Part shown: positions 1 through 10,060 of the stretch, piece after piece | Numbering within the stretch: position 1 is the stretch's first letter | Layout: each line of letters begins with the position of its first letter | NCBI GenBank assembly: GCA_951394045.1 | Contig: OX595985.1 | Location: 2,604,001-2,668,000, forward strand | Origin: Nitzschia sp. DOCU1 | Taxonomy: Eukaryota > Bacillariophyta > Bacillariophyceae > Bacillariales > Bacillariaceae | Direction: 5' to 3' | DNA: 64,000 nt | Program-made: the position numbers and the translations under genes | Notes under the pieces: generated by a model | Told to the model about the DNA's origin: nothing | Database searches by the model: none | Seen by the model: the letters and a program-made list of their open reading frames with translations, nothing else

Positions 1-815
1 CCCTTAACCTTGTACGACTTTCTTGTCACCGAGGGGCTTTCCAACTTGATGAACGTGTCATCGTCGGGGTCCGTTAGCGGTGCCTTTGGCATGAGGGACG
101 TCCTGCTCTTTACTGTCACTCGGTTCATGCCAGGGCTTGCATATGGGGCCGAATCAGATGATCGACCTCCCTTTGGACTGGCCTTTACGCTGTATCTCGG
201 ACTAAGAGCTCCTTCACTTCCCTGCCGTTGTAGACCGACAAATTTGGACATGGAATTCCGTCGAACTCGAGCGGTATGAGCCGACGAGTCCAGAGTTTCC
301 CTGTTTCTCTTCTCAAACAAGCTCAGACGTTCTTGCACGCTGCTCGATCGACTTGGCTGCTCCTTTCTTGTCGTCGTCGTCGTCGGATCATCTGCCAGCG
401 GTGCTTCATAAATAATAGTCTGCGATTCGTCCATACTGGTGACCTTTTCCCGTGAAGGCGCCGGAGAATCATCGAGCATTGGGGCGCTCGGAATTATTTC
501 AGCTTTAAAAGTATCGTCAGACCGAGATGGACGCTTATTGGGAGAACCGATTCTCTGTTGTAACTTTTTCCTGGTGATAACCGGACTTCCGACCTTGACT
601 GGCAAGTGTGCGGGCTTGTTCTTATTGTCGAACATGCTGATCCTACTCAGCAAAGCGGTGCTTTTCCTCGTCGGTGACCGAGCCGGTGAAAGATGAAGTG
701 ACGTCGAGAGGGAAGCCTTTTCGTCATGTTCAGAGGAGTCGTCGAAAGTAACACTCGGCGGCAGCTTGATGTCGTTCACTGACGATCGCCGTCGGATGTC
801 CATTTGCGGCTCCAT
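1..815 (-). CDS. Hypothetical Ser/Pro/Arg-rich protein, N-terminal part (cut by window edge)
   Basis: The minus-strand frame from the ATG at 815 has no stop through position 3, so at least 271 codons are present and the gene continues beyond the left edge. A second in-frame ATG lies at 803. The product is hydrophilic, with many Ser, Arg, Lys and Pro residues and short basic S/T-P or S-P patches such as SPARSPTRKS and RIGSPNKRPS. Some patches recur loosely (PSVTFDD near the start, PSVTRKSYKVK at the cut end). I see no signal peptide, membrane segment or known domain. The composition suits a disordered, phosphorylated regulatory or cytoskeletal protein, but that is inference only. It is divergent from the gene at 1606. 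Confidence 0.6.
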   Translation of the reverse strand, partial: MEPQMDIRRRSSVNDIKLPPSVTFDDSSEHDEKASLSTSLHLSPARSPTRKSTALLSRISMFDNKNKPAHLPVKVGSPVITRKKLQQRIGSPNKRPSRSDDTFKAEIIPSAPMLDDSPAPSREKVTSMDESQTIIYEAPLADDPTTTTTRKEQPSRSSSVQERLSLFEKRNRETLDSSAHTARVRRNSMSKFVGLQRQGSEGALSPRYSVKASPKGGRSSDSAPYASPGMNRVTVKSRTSLMPKAPLTDPDDDTFIKLESPSVTRKSYKVK

Positions 816-1605
816 TATGACTCAGAGTTATCACAGCCGGCCTCAGGGAGGGATAACAGAGATAGCAAGCTTGGCAACTGCCAGCAATTTCTTACACTTA
901 ACAAATTGGTAGCCAGCTGCAACTGTTGCGGCCAGAGACGAGAAGGAAACCAACAAGTCCACGCAGACCGTTCAGTGGATCCAAGGTGACAAGACACTCC
1001 GCCGCTTTGTTCCGCAGTGTGTTCGAGGATCACTGCAGCCGCTGGCCTACTGTGTTCGTATTTTTGTGTTGTGCGCGCATCAACACAGCGACAAACGTTT
1101 GCGGGGCCGTTTCTCGCTGGCTTTGGGCCAGGCGGGGACATCCAGTGAGAAACATTTATGCCACAGGGCTTTTGACGCGTTCGAACTTTTCGGGGTTTTC
1201 GCCGAGGACAGCGCGCGCATCAGCGGCGAATACAAATTAGTCAAATGAGTCATAGAATCTCCGAAGCGCAGGCTGAGCCATGCCACCCACGCGCCTGCGT
1301 TGTGACTTAAAAATTTGGCGCCAAATATCAACAGATGGCGTATGCAAGTAAGGACGGCCATTTTGCCTAATAACCATATCCATGGGCGTGCCGACGCTTC
1401 TAAGTAAATAAAATGTAAACCTGCCAAAAATTCCAAGATATCATGTGCAACCGTCTCCGTTCCTCGGTTGCCCCGCTGCGTACGATACTGCTTTACACGA
1501 CCCGTGACTTGGAACATCGTTCCCACTGCCCCCGAGGCGATGCTAACTACCTTGTTGTCTCCATGAACAGACACTCTCTGCACTAAAAACAACGTTTGAT
1601 GAAAG
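816..1605. other. Divergent intergenic region
   Basis: About 790 bp separate the two divergent genes at 815 and 1606, so it should hold both promoters. Reading frames here overlap each other on both strands and none shows a recognisable domain. One minus-strand frame (1080-1643) runs across the start of the 1606 gene and is judged a chance frame. No repeat or RNA gene is seen. Confidence 0.5.
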
Positions 1606-2874
1606 ATGAATAGGCGGAATAGGAACGGAACACACGGGTTCAATAAGGTGCTGCTGTGCGCTCTTTGTATTCAGCTAGGGCATTGCGCGAGATCTTCGAC
1701 GACGATCACTCACCCAGCCCGTTCATCAAACGGAGACTCCTCGGTCCCAAGCCGAAGATTGGACGGCTACGACGATAGCAACGGATATGGTGGATATGGA
1801 GATTCCTATGGGTATGGCTATGACTACGGTTATGGTTATGGTTATGAGTCTGGTTATGGTGACGAGGATGGAACAGCATTGGCTTCAGGTGATGGTGCAG
1901 AGACGCCCTCACCAACAGGAAGCTCAAAGCCTACACCCGCCCCTAGCCCTCATCCGACCAATGATGTCTGGACTGTTGTTAAAGACGCAGAGGGTTTTTT
2001 AGATTCAACGTGCGGTGTCGTCACAGAAGACCGATCAGGCAGCTATTCATTTACAGAGACGATTGACTTTGAGTACTACTTGTATCTTTCCGATGACGCG
2101 ACGCTCGCTGACGCGGAGCAAGCAGCCGCGACTGCGGAAACCCTTTTACATGCAGCTCTGACCAGAAGCGCAATTGTTTGCAACGACGACGATGATGGTA
2201 AAGTAGTGACTGCGCTTTCCTCAAAGGGAATGGATGTTGTAATGGGTGAATGCAATGGCATTACACCAGAGGCCTCGCAATCATGTTGGCAGATCAGCGC
2301 GCAAATAACCGCAACCATTGCTAGCTCCCTATCATATTCTCAGCTGGTGGACTTATTCTCTGTCTGGATCGAAGAATCATTGGAAAAGATTGCGGATGGG
2401 AGTACAATTTTGAAAGCTGATTTCCAAGGTTTCCACGTCAGCGACGGCAAGGAGACTGCCGGTACCGATGTCACCTCGTCTTCAAGTACGAGCGTATCAG
2501 AATTGAATCTCTCAAATATTCCGGCTGATGCGAATACACGCCAACCGCTGGGGTTACTGGTGCTAGCGCTTGCCGCCATTGTGTTGTTGCTACTGACAGC
2601 TTTCCTTGTCCGTCGGAGAAATCGGCGCCAAAAGGCTTTTGTCAAATATGTACACGATGCCCATGCTTTTGAGGTGGACGACCCGCCCATTCGCCCGGAT
2701 GAGATCGAACCCCGAGCAATTGTGGTGAACGACGATGAGCAATTGGCTGACCCGGACTCTGAATTAGTACGGGGTTTGGAGGATCCATGCCATGACCCAA
2801 GAAAATGCTGTATCGAGAAGTGTGAACTTTGTCGACAGCTCCATCCTACTGTATTCGTCCCGGTGAGAAGATAA
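1606..2874 (+). CDS. Single-pass membrane protein with Tyr-Gly-rich repeat
   Basis: A 422-residue single-exon protein. The N-terminus (basic start, then VLLCALCIQLGHCARS) resembles a signal peptide. Residues about 50-85 form a low-complexity stretch of repeated Tyr-Gly and Gly-Tyr pairs with Asp, Glu and Ser. A Pro/Ser/Thr linker follows, then a folded region of about 160 residues with several Cys. One transmembrane helix lies near residues 308-330 (LLVLALAAIVLLLLTAFLV), followed by RRRNRRQK, so the C-terminus should be cytosolic. The tail ends in a Cys-rich patch (KCCIEKCELC). This type I layout suggests a cell-surface or vesicle protein; YG-rich stretches are known from cell-wall and adhesive proteins, but no function can be assigned. 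Confidence 0.75.
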   Translation: MNRRNRNGTHGFNKVLLCALCIQLGHCARSSTTITHPARSSNGDSSVPSRRLDGYDDSNGYGGYGDSYGYGYDYGYGYGYESGYGDEDGTALASGDGAETPSPTGSSKPTPAPSPHPTNDVWTVVKDAEGFLDSTCGVVTEDRSGSYSFTETIDFEYYLYLSDDATLADAEQAAATAETLLHAALTRSAIVCNDDDDGKVVTALSSKGMDVVMGECNGITPEASQSCWQISAQITATIASSLSYSQLVDLFSVWIEESLEKIADGSTILKADFQGFHVSDGKETAGTDVTSSSSTSVSELNLSNIPADANTRQPLGLLVLALAAIVLLLLTAFLVRRRNRRQKAFVKYVHDAHAFEVDDPPIRPDEIEPRAIVVNDDEQLADPDSELVRGLEDPCHDPRKCCIEKCELCRQLHPTVFVPVRR

Positions 2875-3696
2875 AACATGGGGCGTTGCTTCTTGCTCTT
2901 CGAGCATAGAAGGCGACCTATATTATACAAGACAGTGGGGTGGCACAATCATCTCATCTGTTTCTCGAAAGATTGCTTGCAGTTGCGATCAAAACCCATA
3001 GAACGCGTTTGCACTTCACTTAATAGTAGATAATTCCTCAAGACTTGGTCACGACCAGACAAACTAACGTTATATCTATTGCCGGAATGCGTCTACATTT
3101 CAACGAGTACGAGAGGAGGTGCGATAGTACAAAAGTTGACCATTCGATATTGCTAGCTAATGGTTGGCGGTGATGGACAGCCCCGTTTTCACTATTCAAG
3201 AGATACTTGGCAAGGAATGGTTCTTGCCAAAATGCATACACGTACAGAAATAGCCGATGCATAATACCTCTCCCGTAGAGGTCTTGCTCGTCTCAGCTAC
3301 CGGTGGTAGCTGATGCTATCATATGCATAGGTATTTACGGAACCATATTAACTATTGTATACATGCACACTATATAGGACCGTAGTATTCTTGTGGTTTT
3401 GCAGTGGCACCGCCTCTCTTTCGTGTCGTTCGACGAAGGTCGGCGAAGGCGACTGACTCGTAAATATGGCGAGAATTCGACTCCAATCAGGTCTTTCGAA
3501 TGGGTTCATTTAGAAGCACTGCGAAAAGGCGAAATGAGCCCCCCACCATGCAAACCCTGCACGGGAGACATTCGAGATTCAAGCAAGCCAGCCGGGCCTG
3601 TAAATTTTTCGCCATCATGGATAACTCTTGTGTGGCGCTATTACGTGGCGTGTAGTTTCGACGGGAACAGCTCGGTGTTCCACACAGACTGCCGCA
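2875..3696. other. Intergenic region
   Basis: About 820 bp between two plus-strand genes. A palindrome-like stretch, AGCTACCGGTGGTAGCT, lies near 3296-3312. Short frames on both strands lack ATG starts or recognisable similarity. Nothing else is seen. Confidence 0.45.
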
Positions 3697-4857
3697 ATGA
3701 TGGATGGCAGCAATCTGACAAACTCTGACGGGGTAAATAAGAACCACAAAGTGAAATACCCTCTTTGTTTCATTCTTTTCATGATGGAGTTTCATCAGCA
3801 AGACGAGTCATCATCTTCCTTATTATCAACCCTTAGTACGAAAGCACAACACCAAATCATGGTATCTCCAATGAGGATGGCCTCGATCGGTGACATTGTA
3901 ACCGTGCAGATGAATCTTACCCCAGAGAATGGACTAATTTTGGAGCCTTTGTTTGATACCTGCGGGAAAATATCTTTTGTACTGGGTGGTGGAAACTACC
4001 TTCCCGGACTTCATGAACTAGTAAAGGGGATGCGAGTAGGAGAGCACGTGAGCGGTGTTTCCATTGACGGCGGCTGGGGTAAACGTAACCCAGATCTTGT
4101 CATTGATGTGCCCAAAAGCAACCTCATCAAGATGAAGAACGTGGACACTATTACTGTTGGTGCTACGCTCAACTTAAAAGGCGGCATCCAGGTTTCAGTA
4201 TTGAAAGTTACAGAAGATACTATAACCGTGGATGCCAATCATCCTTTGGCTGGATCAGGCTACACATGTGACTTGACTGTCTTGGATATCGAGGGGTATC
4301 CCGAGGACAAGTTGTTGTACAGTGATGTGCCAGATGCAAGCGACCATACTCCTCACCTGGAGGTTGCTACATGGGCGATGGGTTGCTTTTGGGGAGGCGA
4401 GCTGGCTTTTATGAGAACACCAGGCGTCGTGGGGACACGGGTCGGATACACTCAGGGAGTCCAGGTGGATCCAACCTATGAAGATGTCTGTCAAGGCGAT
4501 ACCAAACACCGCGAGGCTATTGTGGTTGTCTACGACAATAGAATCGTCACCTACAAAGAGTTGATCAAGGTATTTATGGAGCGCTTGGCGGCAACAGTGA
4601 ATCAATACAAGATCAATCTCTTCAATGACGACGATGAGGACGACTCGCTTCAATACCAGCATGGAATCTACTATCATAACCAAGAGCAACGGATACAAGC
4701 CGAGGAAGCTGTTCGTGCCAACAATAACAAATACAACGTGGAGCTGCTTCAAGCTGCAAAGTTTTACGATGCGGAAGCGTATCACCAGCAATACCTACTG
4801 AAAGGCGGCCAAAGTGCCAGGAAAGGATGCAAGGAAACCATTCGGTGTTTCGGCTAG
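3697..4857 (+). CDS. FKBP (SlyD-like) peptidyl-prolyl isomerase fused to peptide methionine sulfoxide reductase A
   Basis: A single open frame encodes two enzyme domains. The first ATG gives 386 residues; ATGs at 3700, 3781 and 3859 are possible, so the N-terminus is uncertain. Residues about 60-215 match the SlyD-type FKBP pattern: VTVQMNLTPENG, then GGGNYLPGLHELVKGMRVGE, an insert-in-flap region, and a return to VDANHPLAG. From about residue 224 the MsrA fold begins with the catalytic motif GCFWGGE (Cys230), followed by TRVGYTQG, HREAI and YHNQEQ, which are typical of MsrA. Two late cysteines (378 and 384) could serve as resolving cysteines. MsrA reduces methionine-S-sulfoxide in proteins; the FKBP half catalyses prolyl isomerisation, so the fusion fits repair of oxidised, misfolded proteins. 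No clear targeting peptide is seen. Confidence 0.85.
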   Translation: MMDGSNLTNSDGVNKNHKVKYPLCFILFMMEFHQQDESSSSLLSTLSTKAQHQIMVSPMRMASIGDIVTVQMNLTPENGLILEPLFDTCGKISFVLGGGNYLPGLHELVKGMRVGEHVSGVSIDGGWGKRNPDLVIDVPKSNLIKMKNVDTITVGATLNLKGGIQVSVLKVTEDTITVDANHPLAGSGYTCDLTVLDIEGYPEDKLLYSDVPDASDHTPHLEVATWAMGCFWGGELAFMRTPGVVGTRVGYTQGVQVDPTYEDVCQGDTKHREAIVVVYDNRIVTYKELIKVFMERLAATVNQYKINLFNDDDEDDSLQYQHGIYYHNQEQRIQAEEAVRANNNKYNVELLQAAKFYDAEAYHQQYLLKGGQSARKGCKETIRCFG

Positions 4858-5104
4858 GTAGTAGGAAAGATGTCACGGCAGAAACTGGTACAAACATTTT
4901 GTATCAATAATGCATAATCTCTAAATGCCATTTAATCCACTCAGCAGCGTACTAGCGTATATTTGACTATACCAAGCAGGATATTAACGTATCAGGAATC
5001 GGTTCCATCCAGGTCTTTGCCGCAGTCGGACGGTAGAAGCTCACTTTGAATGACGATCATCCAAATGTAGTAGTTACAAGTTCGAGTAATACTCCATGCA
5101 TTCA

Positions 5105-6476
5105 TCATTCAATTGCTTTTCGTTTTCGTTCTTCATTCAACAGAAGTTCCCATTGCTCGTCTTGTTTCCATGGATGTTTCCAAAATCGTTGCGTTGTCCC
5201 AATCGTAATCACTTGAAGTGGCGTGGGTGAGTGAAAGGCCATGCTGGATATATCATGATCTTCTCTTCCAATGACATAACCTCCCGGTGCAATTCTCGTC
5301 TTGGAAAAGGCCACCTCACTCAAAACGAAATCAATCAAGTCATAAGATAAAATGTACAATTGACCACTCATGTACAAATGAATTCCTTCAAATTCATTGC
5401 CCCAAAAGCTTTCGAGTCTTGGAAGATCTTCTGCTGCTGGTGATTCCATGGCAGCAGCAGCATCTGGCTTGCTGTTGCTGTCAGCACCTCCTTGGTTGTT
5501 CGCCTCCGCTGGATCATTATTATTGTTGTTGTTATCATACGCCTTGTCCTTTAGTGCTCCTGCCAAAATACCTCGATGAAAGGGTGCAGGTGCCAAGTCT
5601 GTCTCGGCAAATGCGAGATACTTGTCCACTAACAAAAAAGTATCATGATTGAGTTTGATACAATATTCAATCCTGGGATTTTCCAAATTGCCGCCAAGGC
5701 CCATAATGTCACGATGAGCATAGTACAAAAAGGTCTGGGACTTGCCATTATGATCATTTTCTCTAAAAGAAGGAAACGAGAGGGATGAGAATAGCGAGCC
5801 GTGCGTTGTTGCCGTGAAACGTTGCATTGACTCACCGAATGTTGAGTCTCGTCACGTCTGGTAAATTGACATCCTGCGAGTAAGGATTGACAATCTTGTC
5901 CACCAAGAGTGCCAGAGTCTCGCCAGAATCAGTGGTATCTTGTACGATTTCACTGGGCATACTCTCATCATCCGTCGAATGAGCACCCACTACAAACGTA
6001 TAAATCAACAAGCATTCATTGGTCGCTAAAGAGGATGATACTCGTTCTAGGAATTGTGGCAAACTGCACGTTCGGGGATCGTCGTGCCACACATCTTCCA
6101 ACAAGGTTCGGTACTGTTGTCGTTGCCTGGCACCCGCAGCATCATCTCGACTAAAAATTCCCACGAGTGCTCTTGATTTTCGTCTAGAGGAGACTTCTGG
6201 AAGTTGTTGCTGCTTGGTTTGTCGTTCCACCGCCACCAACTGACGTCCTTGCCGCGTCCAAGTTGCGACTCGGCTGCCAATGCGGCTGCTATCGTCCGTG
6301 TTGGATTTGCTGGATGCTGCTGCTGCAGTGTAGGATGATTCCAGATGAATTACTCCAACATTCAAGATTGTAAGAAGGACTGTAAACAACATTAATCCGG
6401 CAAACAACACATTGATTGTGCTGAACAACGTAGACCGCCTGGTGAACGGTGGTGAAGTGGATGAAACAGCGGCCAT
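5105..6476 (-). CDS. Type II membrane glycosyltransferase-like protein (GT31-like), two exons
   Basis: Exons run 6476-5836 and 5762-5105 on the minus strand. The 73-bp intron has GTGAG and TTTTAG ends and restores the frame exactly (432 residues). A short cytosolic N-terminus with TRRS is followed by one hydrophobic helix (residues about 17-40), giving a Golgi-type II layout. The lumenal part contains NPRIEYCIKLNHDTFLLV, YMSGQLYILSYDLIDFVL and GREDHDIS. These correspond in order to the DxD-containing strand, the SG-Y acceptor segment and the E-D-V/I-x-G element of beta-1,3-galactosyltransferase (GT31)-like enzymes. The DxD position reads NHD, so metal binding or activity may be altered. An Asn/Asp/Ala-rich insert (NNNNNND) breaks the middle. 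It is divergent from kinase K1. Confidence 0.65.
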
Positions 6477-6968
6477 AGTTTCCTCTGCTGTGTCACTCGA
6501 ATGAATAATAAGAATAATAAAACTCTACAAAGAAACGTGTCCTTTCTATGATTCCTTTCCTTAGATCCGAATGTAGTGGAAGACCTGCAGCAAAGAGGGA
6601 TATGACCACCGCCGTTGGTTGTGTTCCACCATTGTCATTGCCGTCGCCGCCAAACTCTCACGAGGGGGAGGGCAGGCGCGGAGTCAGTCGTGCGTGTCAC
6701 AACGCGCATTTTTGCTGTGGACCAGTCAGGGGTATGCGCAACGCGCACGTTGGCACGTGTCCATCTATCTTCAATCGTTCACGTTTTTTGTTCCCGCCAC
6801 ACTCCCTCCGACATTTTTCATTCCGTTGTGCAACGGGAGACCATGTCATTGACAAGAAGAGATAAAAGATAATAGGGGCATCTGAGATTGGACTCCAAAC
6901 ATTTTGTTCATTTATTTTATTCTTCGTTCTCTCATCCATTGTCGTTTTCGTTTGCCACAAACGAAGAA
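6477..6968. other. Divergent intergenic region between glycosyltransferase-like gene and kinase K1
   Basis: About 490 bp holding both promoters and the 5' leader of K1. It contains a GC-rich stretch around 6590-6730. Short overlapping plus-strand frames here lack supporting features. Confidence 0.45.
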
Positions 6969-8498
6969 ATGGATATTCGAAAGCGCTCGACACCAGTGTC
7001 TTCCAATGGAGCATTGTCAGAAGCACAACACGATGTTGAATCATCGTTGCCTTCCTCCGACAAGGCTCCTTTGTCTTCCAAGAGACGGAGAGCAAAGACA
7101 TTCAGTCTCAGTCTTTTATGGTCCAGTTTCATTCAAGAAAAGAAACAATTGCCGAAAATCGTCATGATGGTAGGCACGGTCTTTGGCTTGTATTATATTT
7201 CGATTCTCGGCTACTATTGGAGGGGCCTACCACTCTCCAATCAGAACCGAACCATGGATCGTGTTTTGCATCATAGTATACCCGGCTATTTGACACCACA
7301 TGGTCCCATCGTTGGACGACAATATCTTCCCCAAAGACCACGCATGATTGGATATTACTTTGAAAATACATCCACGGATAGCTATTTGGGTATTGAACGA
7401 ATGAATAGCAATATGTTTCGAATGAAAAGTAACCGAGCCATGAATATCAGTCCAGATTACTTTGAAGGACAAGCTCGTTTAAGACGCTCTCAAGATTATT
7501 TGGATGGCAAACCCGACACGTTTGAACATGGCAGTTGCGTCGCACAATATTCATGGCAAAAACAATCCTTTCCCACCTGCAATCATTTGTTTGAACAAGA
7601 CATGACAAACTTTCAAGGTAAAAATGCTACCGTGGGAGTATCCAAACTCGGCCATGGGTATTGGAGAGATGTATGGGCTGTATTGGGCCCCCATGATAAA
7701 ACAGTGCTGAAAACATTGAGATATGAACATGCCTATGAAGAACGAAATTATGATCGACATCGAAGGGATGCTGTGGCAATGGAACAACTCACGTCGAGTC
7801 CATGGGTGATGGATATTTATGGATATTGTGGAAATTCGGGTCTCTTTGAGTATGCCGATGGAGGATCGTTGGATGATAGTGTCTTTAGCGACGACGAAGA
7901 AGATAAATGGACATCGCAAGAAAAGTTGGTGGTGGCCTATCAAGTGGCGACTGCCATTGCTGAAGTACACAACTTTCACAAGGAAGGTGTCCCAGCGATT
8001 GTGCACACGGATATTACCACGAGTCAGTTTGTCTATGTTAGCAAGGCTGGAATCTTCAAGCTCAATGATTTCAACCGCTGCCGATTCATCCGATGGAACA
8101 AGAACAGGAACCAAACTTGCACATTTCATATAGGAAATAACCCGGGTACATTTCGGGCCCCAGAAGAATACCTGTACGAAGGAGAAACCGAAAAGATTGA
8201 TGTATACTCCATGGGGAATATCTTGTACTCCCTGTTGACTGGGCTTTGGCCGTTTGAGTCATTTGAGAAATCCAAAAAGGCCCGAGATATGGTCAAGAAA
8301 GGCTATCGACCGCCCATTAGCAAAGAGATTTTGGAAACGACCGACCCCTTTGATAAAGCACTATTGTATGCTACCAAAATGAGTTGGAGCCAAAATGTCA
8401 CGAGACGAGCAACGGCGCGAGAGGTTCAAAAGTATCTTGAGGGGCGCCTAGAAGCACTTGGTGTCCCAAGAACCCCAGAGCTACAATCTCAGCATTAA
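6969..8498 (+). CDS. Membrane-anchored atypical protein kinase K1 (DFN-type, predicted lumenal)
   Basis: 509 residues from the ATG at 6969 (context GAAGAAATGG); the frame is open further upstream but has no ATG. A basic N-terminal tail (SKRRRAK) precedes one transmembrane helix at about 64-84. After it come N-glycosylation sequons (NRT, NTS, NIS, NAT) and a Cys-x5-Trp-x5-Pro-Thr-Cys-Asn motif, then the kinase domain from about 225. The glycine loop is degenerate (GHGYWRDVW). The VAIK-type Lys is present (VLKTLRY), as is the helix C Glu (VAMEQL). The catalytic loop reads HTDITTSQF (HTD for HRD, Gln for Asn) and the metal motif is DFN rather than DFG; APEEY is intact. The positive-inside rule puts the kinase in the lumen or outside. 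It belongs to a family with the genes at 25509, 43136 and 45625. Activity is uncertain. Confidence 0.85.
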   Translation: MDIRKRSTPVSSNGALSEAQHDVESSLPSSDKAPLSSKRRRAKTFSLSLLWSSFIQEKKQLPKIVMMVGTVFGLYYISILGYYWRGLPLSNQNRTMDRVLHHSIPGYLTPHGPIVGRQYLPQRPRMIGYYFENTSTDSYLGIERMNSNMFRMKSNRAMNISPDYFEGQARLRRSQDYLDGKPDTFEHGSCVAQYSWQKQSFPTCNHLFEQDMTNFQGKNATVGVSKLGHGYWRDVWAVLGPHDKTVLKTLRYEHAYEERNYDRHRRDAVAMEQLTSSPWVMDIYGYCGNSGLFEYADGGSLDDSVFSDDEEDKWTSQEKLVVAYQVATAIAEVHNFHKEGVPAIVHTDITTSQFVYVSKAGIFKLNDFNRCRFIRWNKNRNQTCTFHIGNNPGTFRAPEEYLYEGETEKIDVYSMGNILYSLLTGLWPFESFEKSKKARDMVKKGYRPPISKEILETTDPFDKALLYATKMSWSQNVTRRATAREVQKYLEGRLEALGVPRTPELQSQH

Positions 8499-8558
8499 CG
8501 ATTGACATTTACAACCGCTACTTGTAGATTCTGCATTATAGTTGTGTGTAATTCTGGT

Positions 8559-9050
8559 CTATGCAGTAAAGCTAATCTCGAGATAGATTTTGGCCTTTTT
8601 GGAAAACCATCCTTCCCCCTTCTTATTGTCCACGACCATTTCGACTTGCGTTGGTTCGCCGTCCAGTTTCAGCTTCTCAAGATTGACCGTACATCCACCG
8701 AGACTATCATCGCGACCAAAATCGTCATCCATAACTGTCAGTATCACAAGAAATCAAGCACATTAGCGCCAAAGAAGAAAATAGTTGTCCATCGCATTGG
8801 TCTTGACCTACTTACCCTTTATATGCAACTTCATATTGTCAGTGGTGGGGACATTTTCGAATGTGAAGGTTTCATTGTATTCAGGATTGACTTCATTCTT
8901 CTTCTTGCTGCTCTGGTGCTTGCCCAAAGTCTTGTCGAATACCCACCGGTCCTTTTCCAGCTCGAACTTGACATATGGATCCGACTTGCCAACGCCGTCT
9001 GCGTCGCGCAAGTTGGTAATCTTTTTGAGGACTACGGTAAGAACGCCCAT
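8559..9050 (-). CDS. Single C2-domain protein, copy 1
   Basis: Exons 9050-8816 and 8734-8559, with an 81-bp intron (GTAAG...CAG), give 136 residues. The whole protein is one C2 domain: GVLTVVLKKITNL, the calcium-loop residues DADGVGKSDPYVKF, then NPEYNETFTFENV, and across the splice site KLHIKVMDDDFGRDDSLGG. Asp residues at both loop regions are kept, so calcium-dependent membrane binding is likely. There is no other domain or membrane segment. It resembles small plant and protist C2 proteins of about 140 residues. It is a tandem paralogue of the next gene, with the intron at the same place and phase, and is convergent with K1. Confidence 0.88.
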
Positions 9051-9556
9051 AGTGATAGTTATATCAATAATAAAATGGAAAGAAGAAAATTTGTGGAGAG
9101 AAATCGACTCAATTTATGCTCTCGGCGTTGAGAGTTGTGGTGGGAATCTACTTTTCTCCCACCGATCGTTGAAGGACACACGATCCAAAAGAGAAGGAAG
9201 CGCCGTATCTTGCCCCGCTATTCTGTGTCTTTTTATCATGCTTGCCTTTGGAAAACCACGGTAAAGGATAGCCACGACTTGAGTTACCGGGACTGAGCGG
9301 AGCCATTCGATCATTCTGGGCTGTGGTAGCTATGTTTGTGCCATCCGAGCTAGCTATGAAGTCGGCGGGTTATTTTCGTTTTCCCACGAAGTACTCAATT
9401 GACCGTACAAGGTACGTAGTATGATATCGATTTGTTACGCCCTAGTCGGTGACGATATGTTGTCGAACGTCATCGCCGATCTTGTTGGAGCTACAAACTA
9501 ATAAGCATTAACGATTGGAATCTTCCCTTACTTCTTGTAGATTGCATTCTAGTAGA
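9051..9556. other. 5' flank of C2 copy 1, 3' flank of C2 copy 2
   Basis: The part from about 9200 to 9480 is similar to 10600-10910 upstream of C2 copy 2. Shared stretches include CCCCGCTATTC, AAAACCACGGTAA, TTACCGGGACTGAGC and CGATCATT. This shows that the promoter region was copied along with the gene. Confidence 0.6.
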
Positions 9557-10060
9557 CTATTCAGTGAAGCTAATGTCGAGATAGATTTTGGCTTTCGTGG
9601 AAAACCATCCGTCTCTCTTATTATTCACAGCCATTTCGACTTGCGTTGGTTCGCCCTCGTTCAGTTTCAGCTCCTCAAGATTGATCGTACATCCACCGAG
9701 ACTGTCATCGAGACCAAAATCGTCGTCTATAACTGTCAATATCACAAGAAATAACGCATATTAGCGCCCAACAAAAAGAAAACAGTCGTCCGACACATCT
9801 TTCTTCACCAAATACTTACCCTTTATGTGCAACTTCATATTGACTGTTGTGGGAACATTTTCGAATGTGAAGGTTTCATTGTATTCAGGATTGACGTCAT
9901 TCTTCTTCTTGCTGCTCTGGTGTTTGCCCAAGAAGGTCTTTTCGGACACCCATCTGTCCTCCTTTTCCAGCTCGAACTTGACATACGGATCCGACTTGCC
10001 AACGCCGTCTTCGTCGTACAGGTCGGTAATCCTTGTGAGGAGTACGGTCAGAACGCCCAT
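9557..10060 (-). CDS. Single C2-domain protein, copy 2
   Basis: Exons 10060-9820 and 9732-9557, with an 87-bp intron, give 138 residues. The protein matches copy 1 closely: GVLTVLLTRITDL, DEDGVGKSDPYVKFELEKE, NPEYNETFTFENV and KLHIKVIDDDFGLDDSLGG. The calcium-binding Asp residues are kept. Differences from copy 1 are scattered substitutions and two single-residue insertions, so both copies appear to be under coding constraint. The intron position and phase (phase 1, inside the strand before the second Asp loop) are the same as in copy 1. Confidence 0.88.

Noticed and set aside
1080..1643. Minus-strand frame of 187 codons overlapping the start of the 1606 gene
   Set aside because: No ATG-supported domain, overlaps a better gene and its promoter, and composition gives no family signal.
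4255..4791. 178-codon minus-strand frame across the MsrA domain
   Set aside because: Antisense shadow of a conserved enzyme frame.
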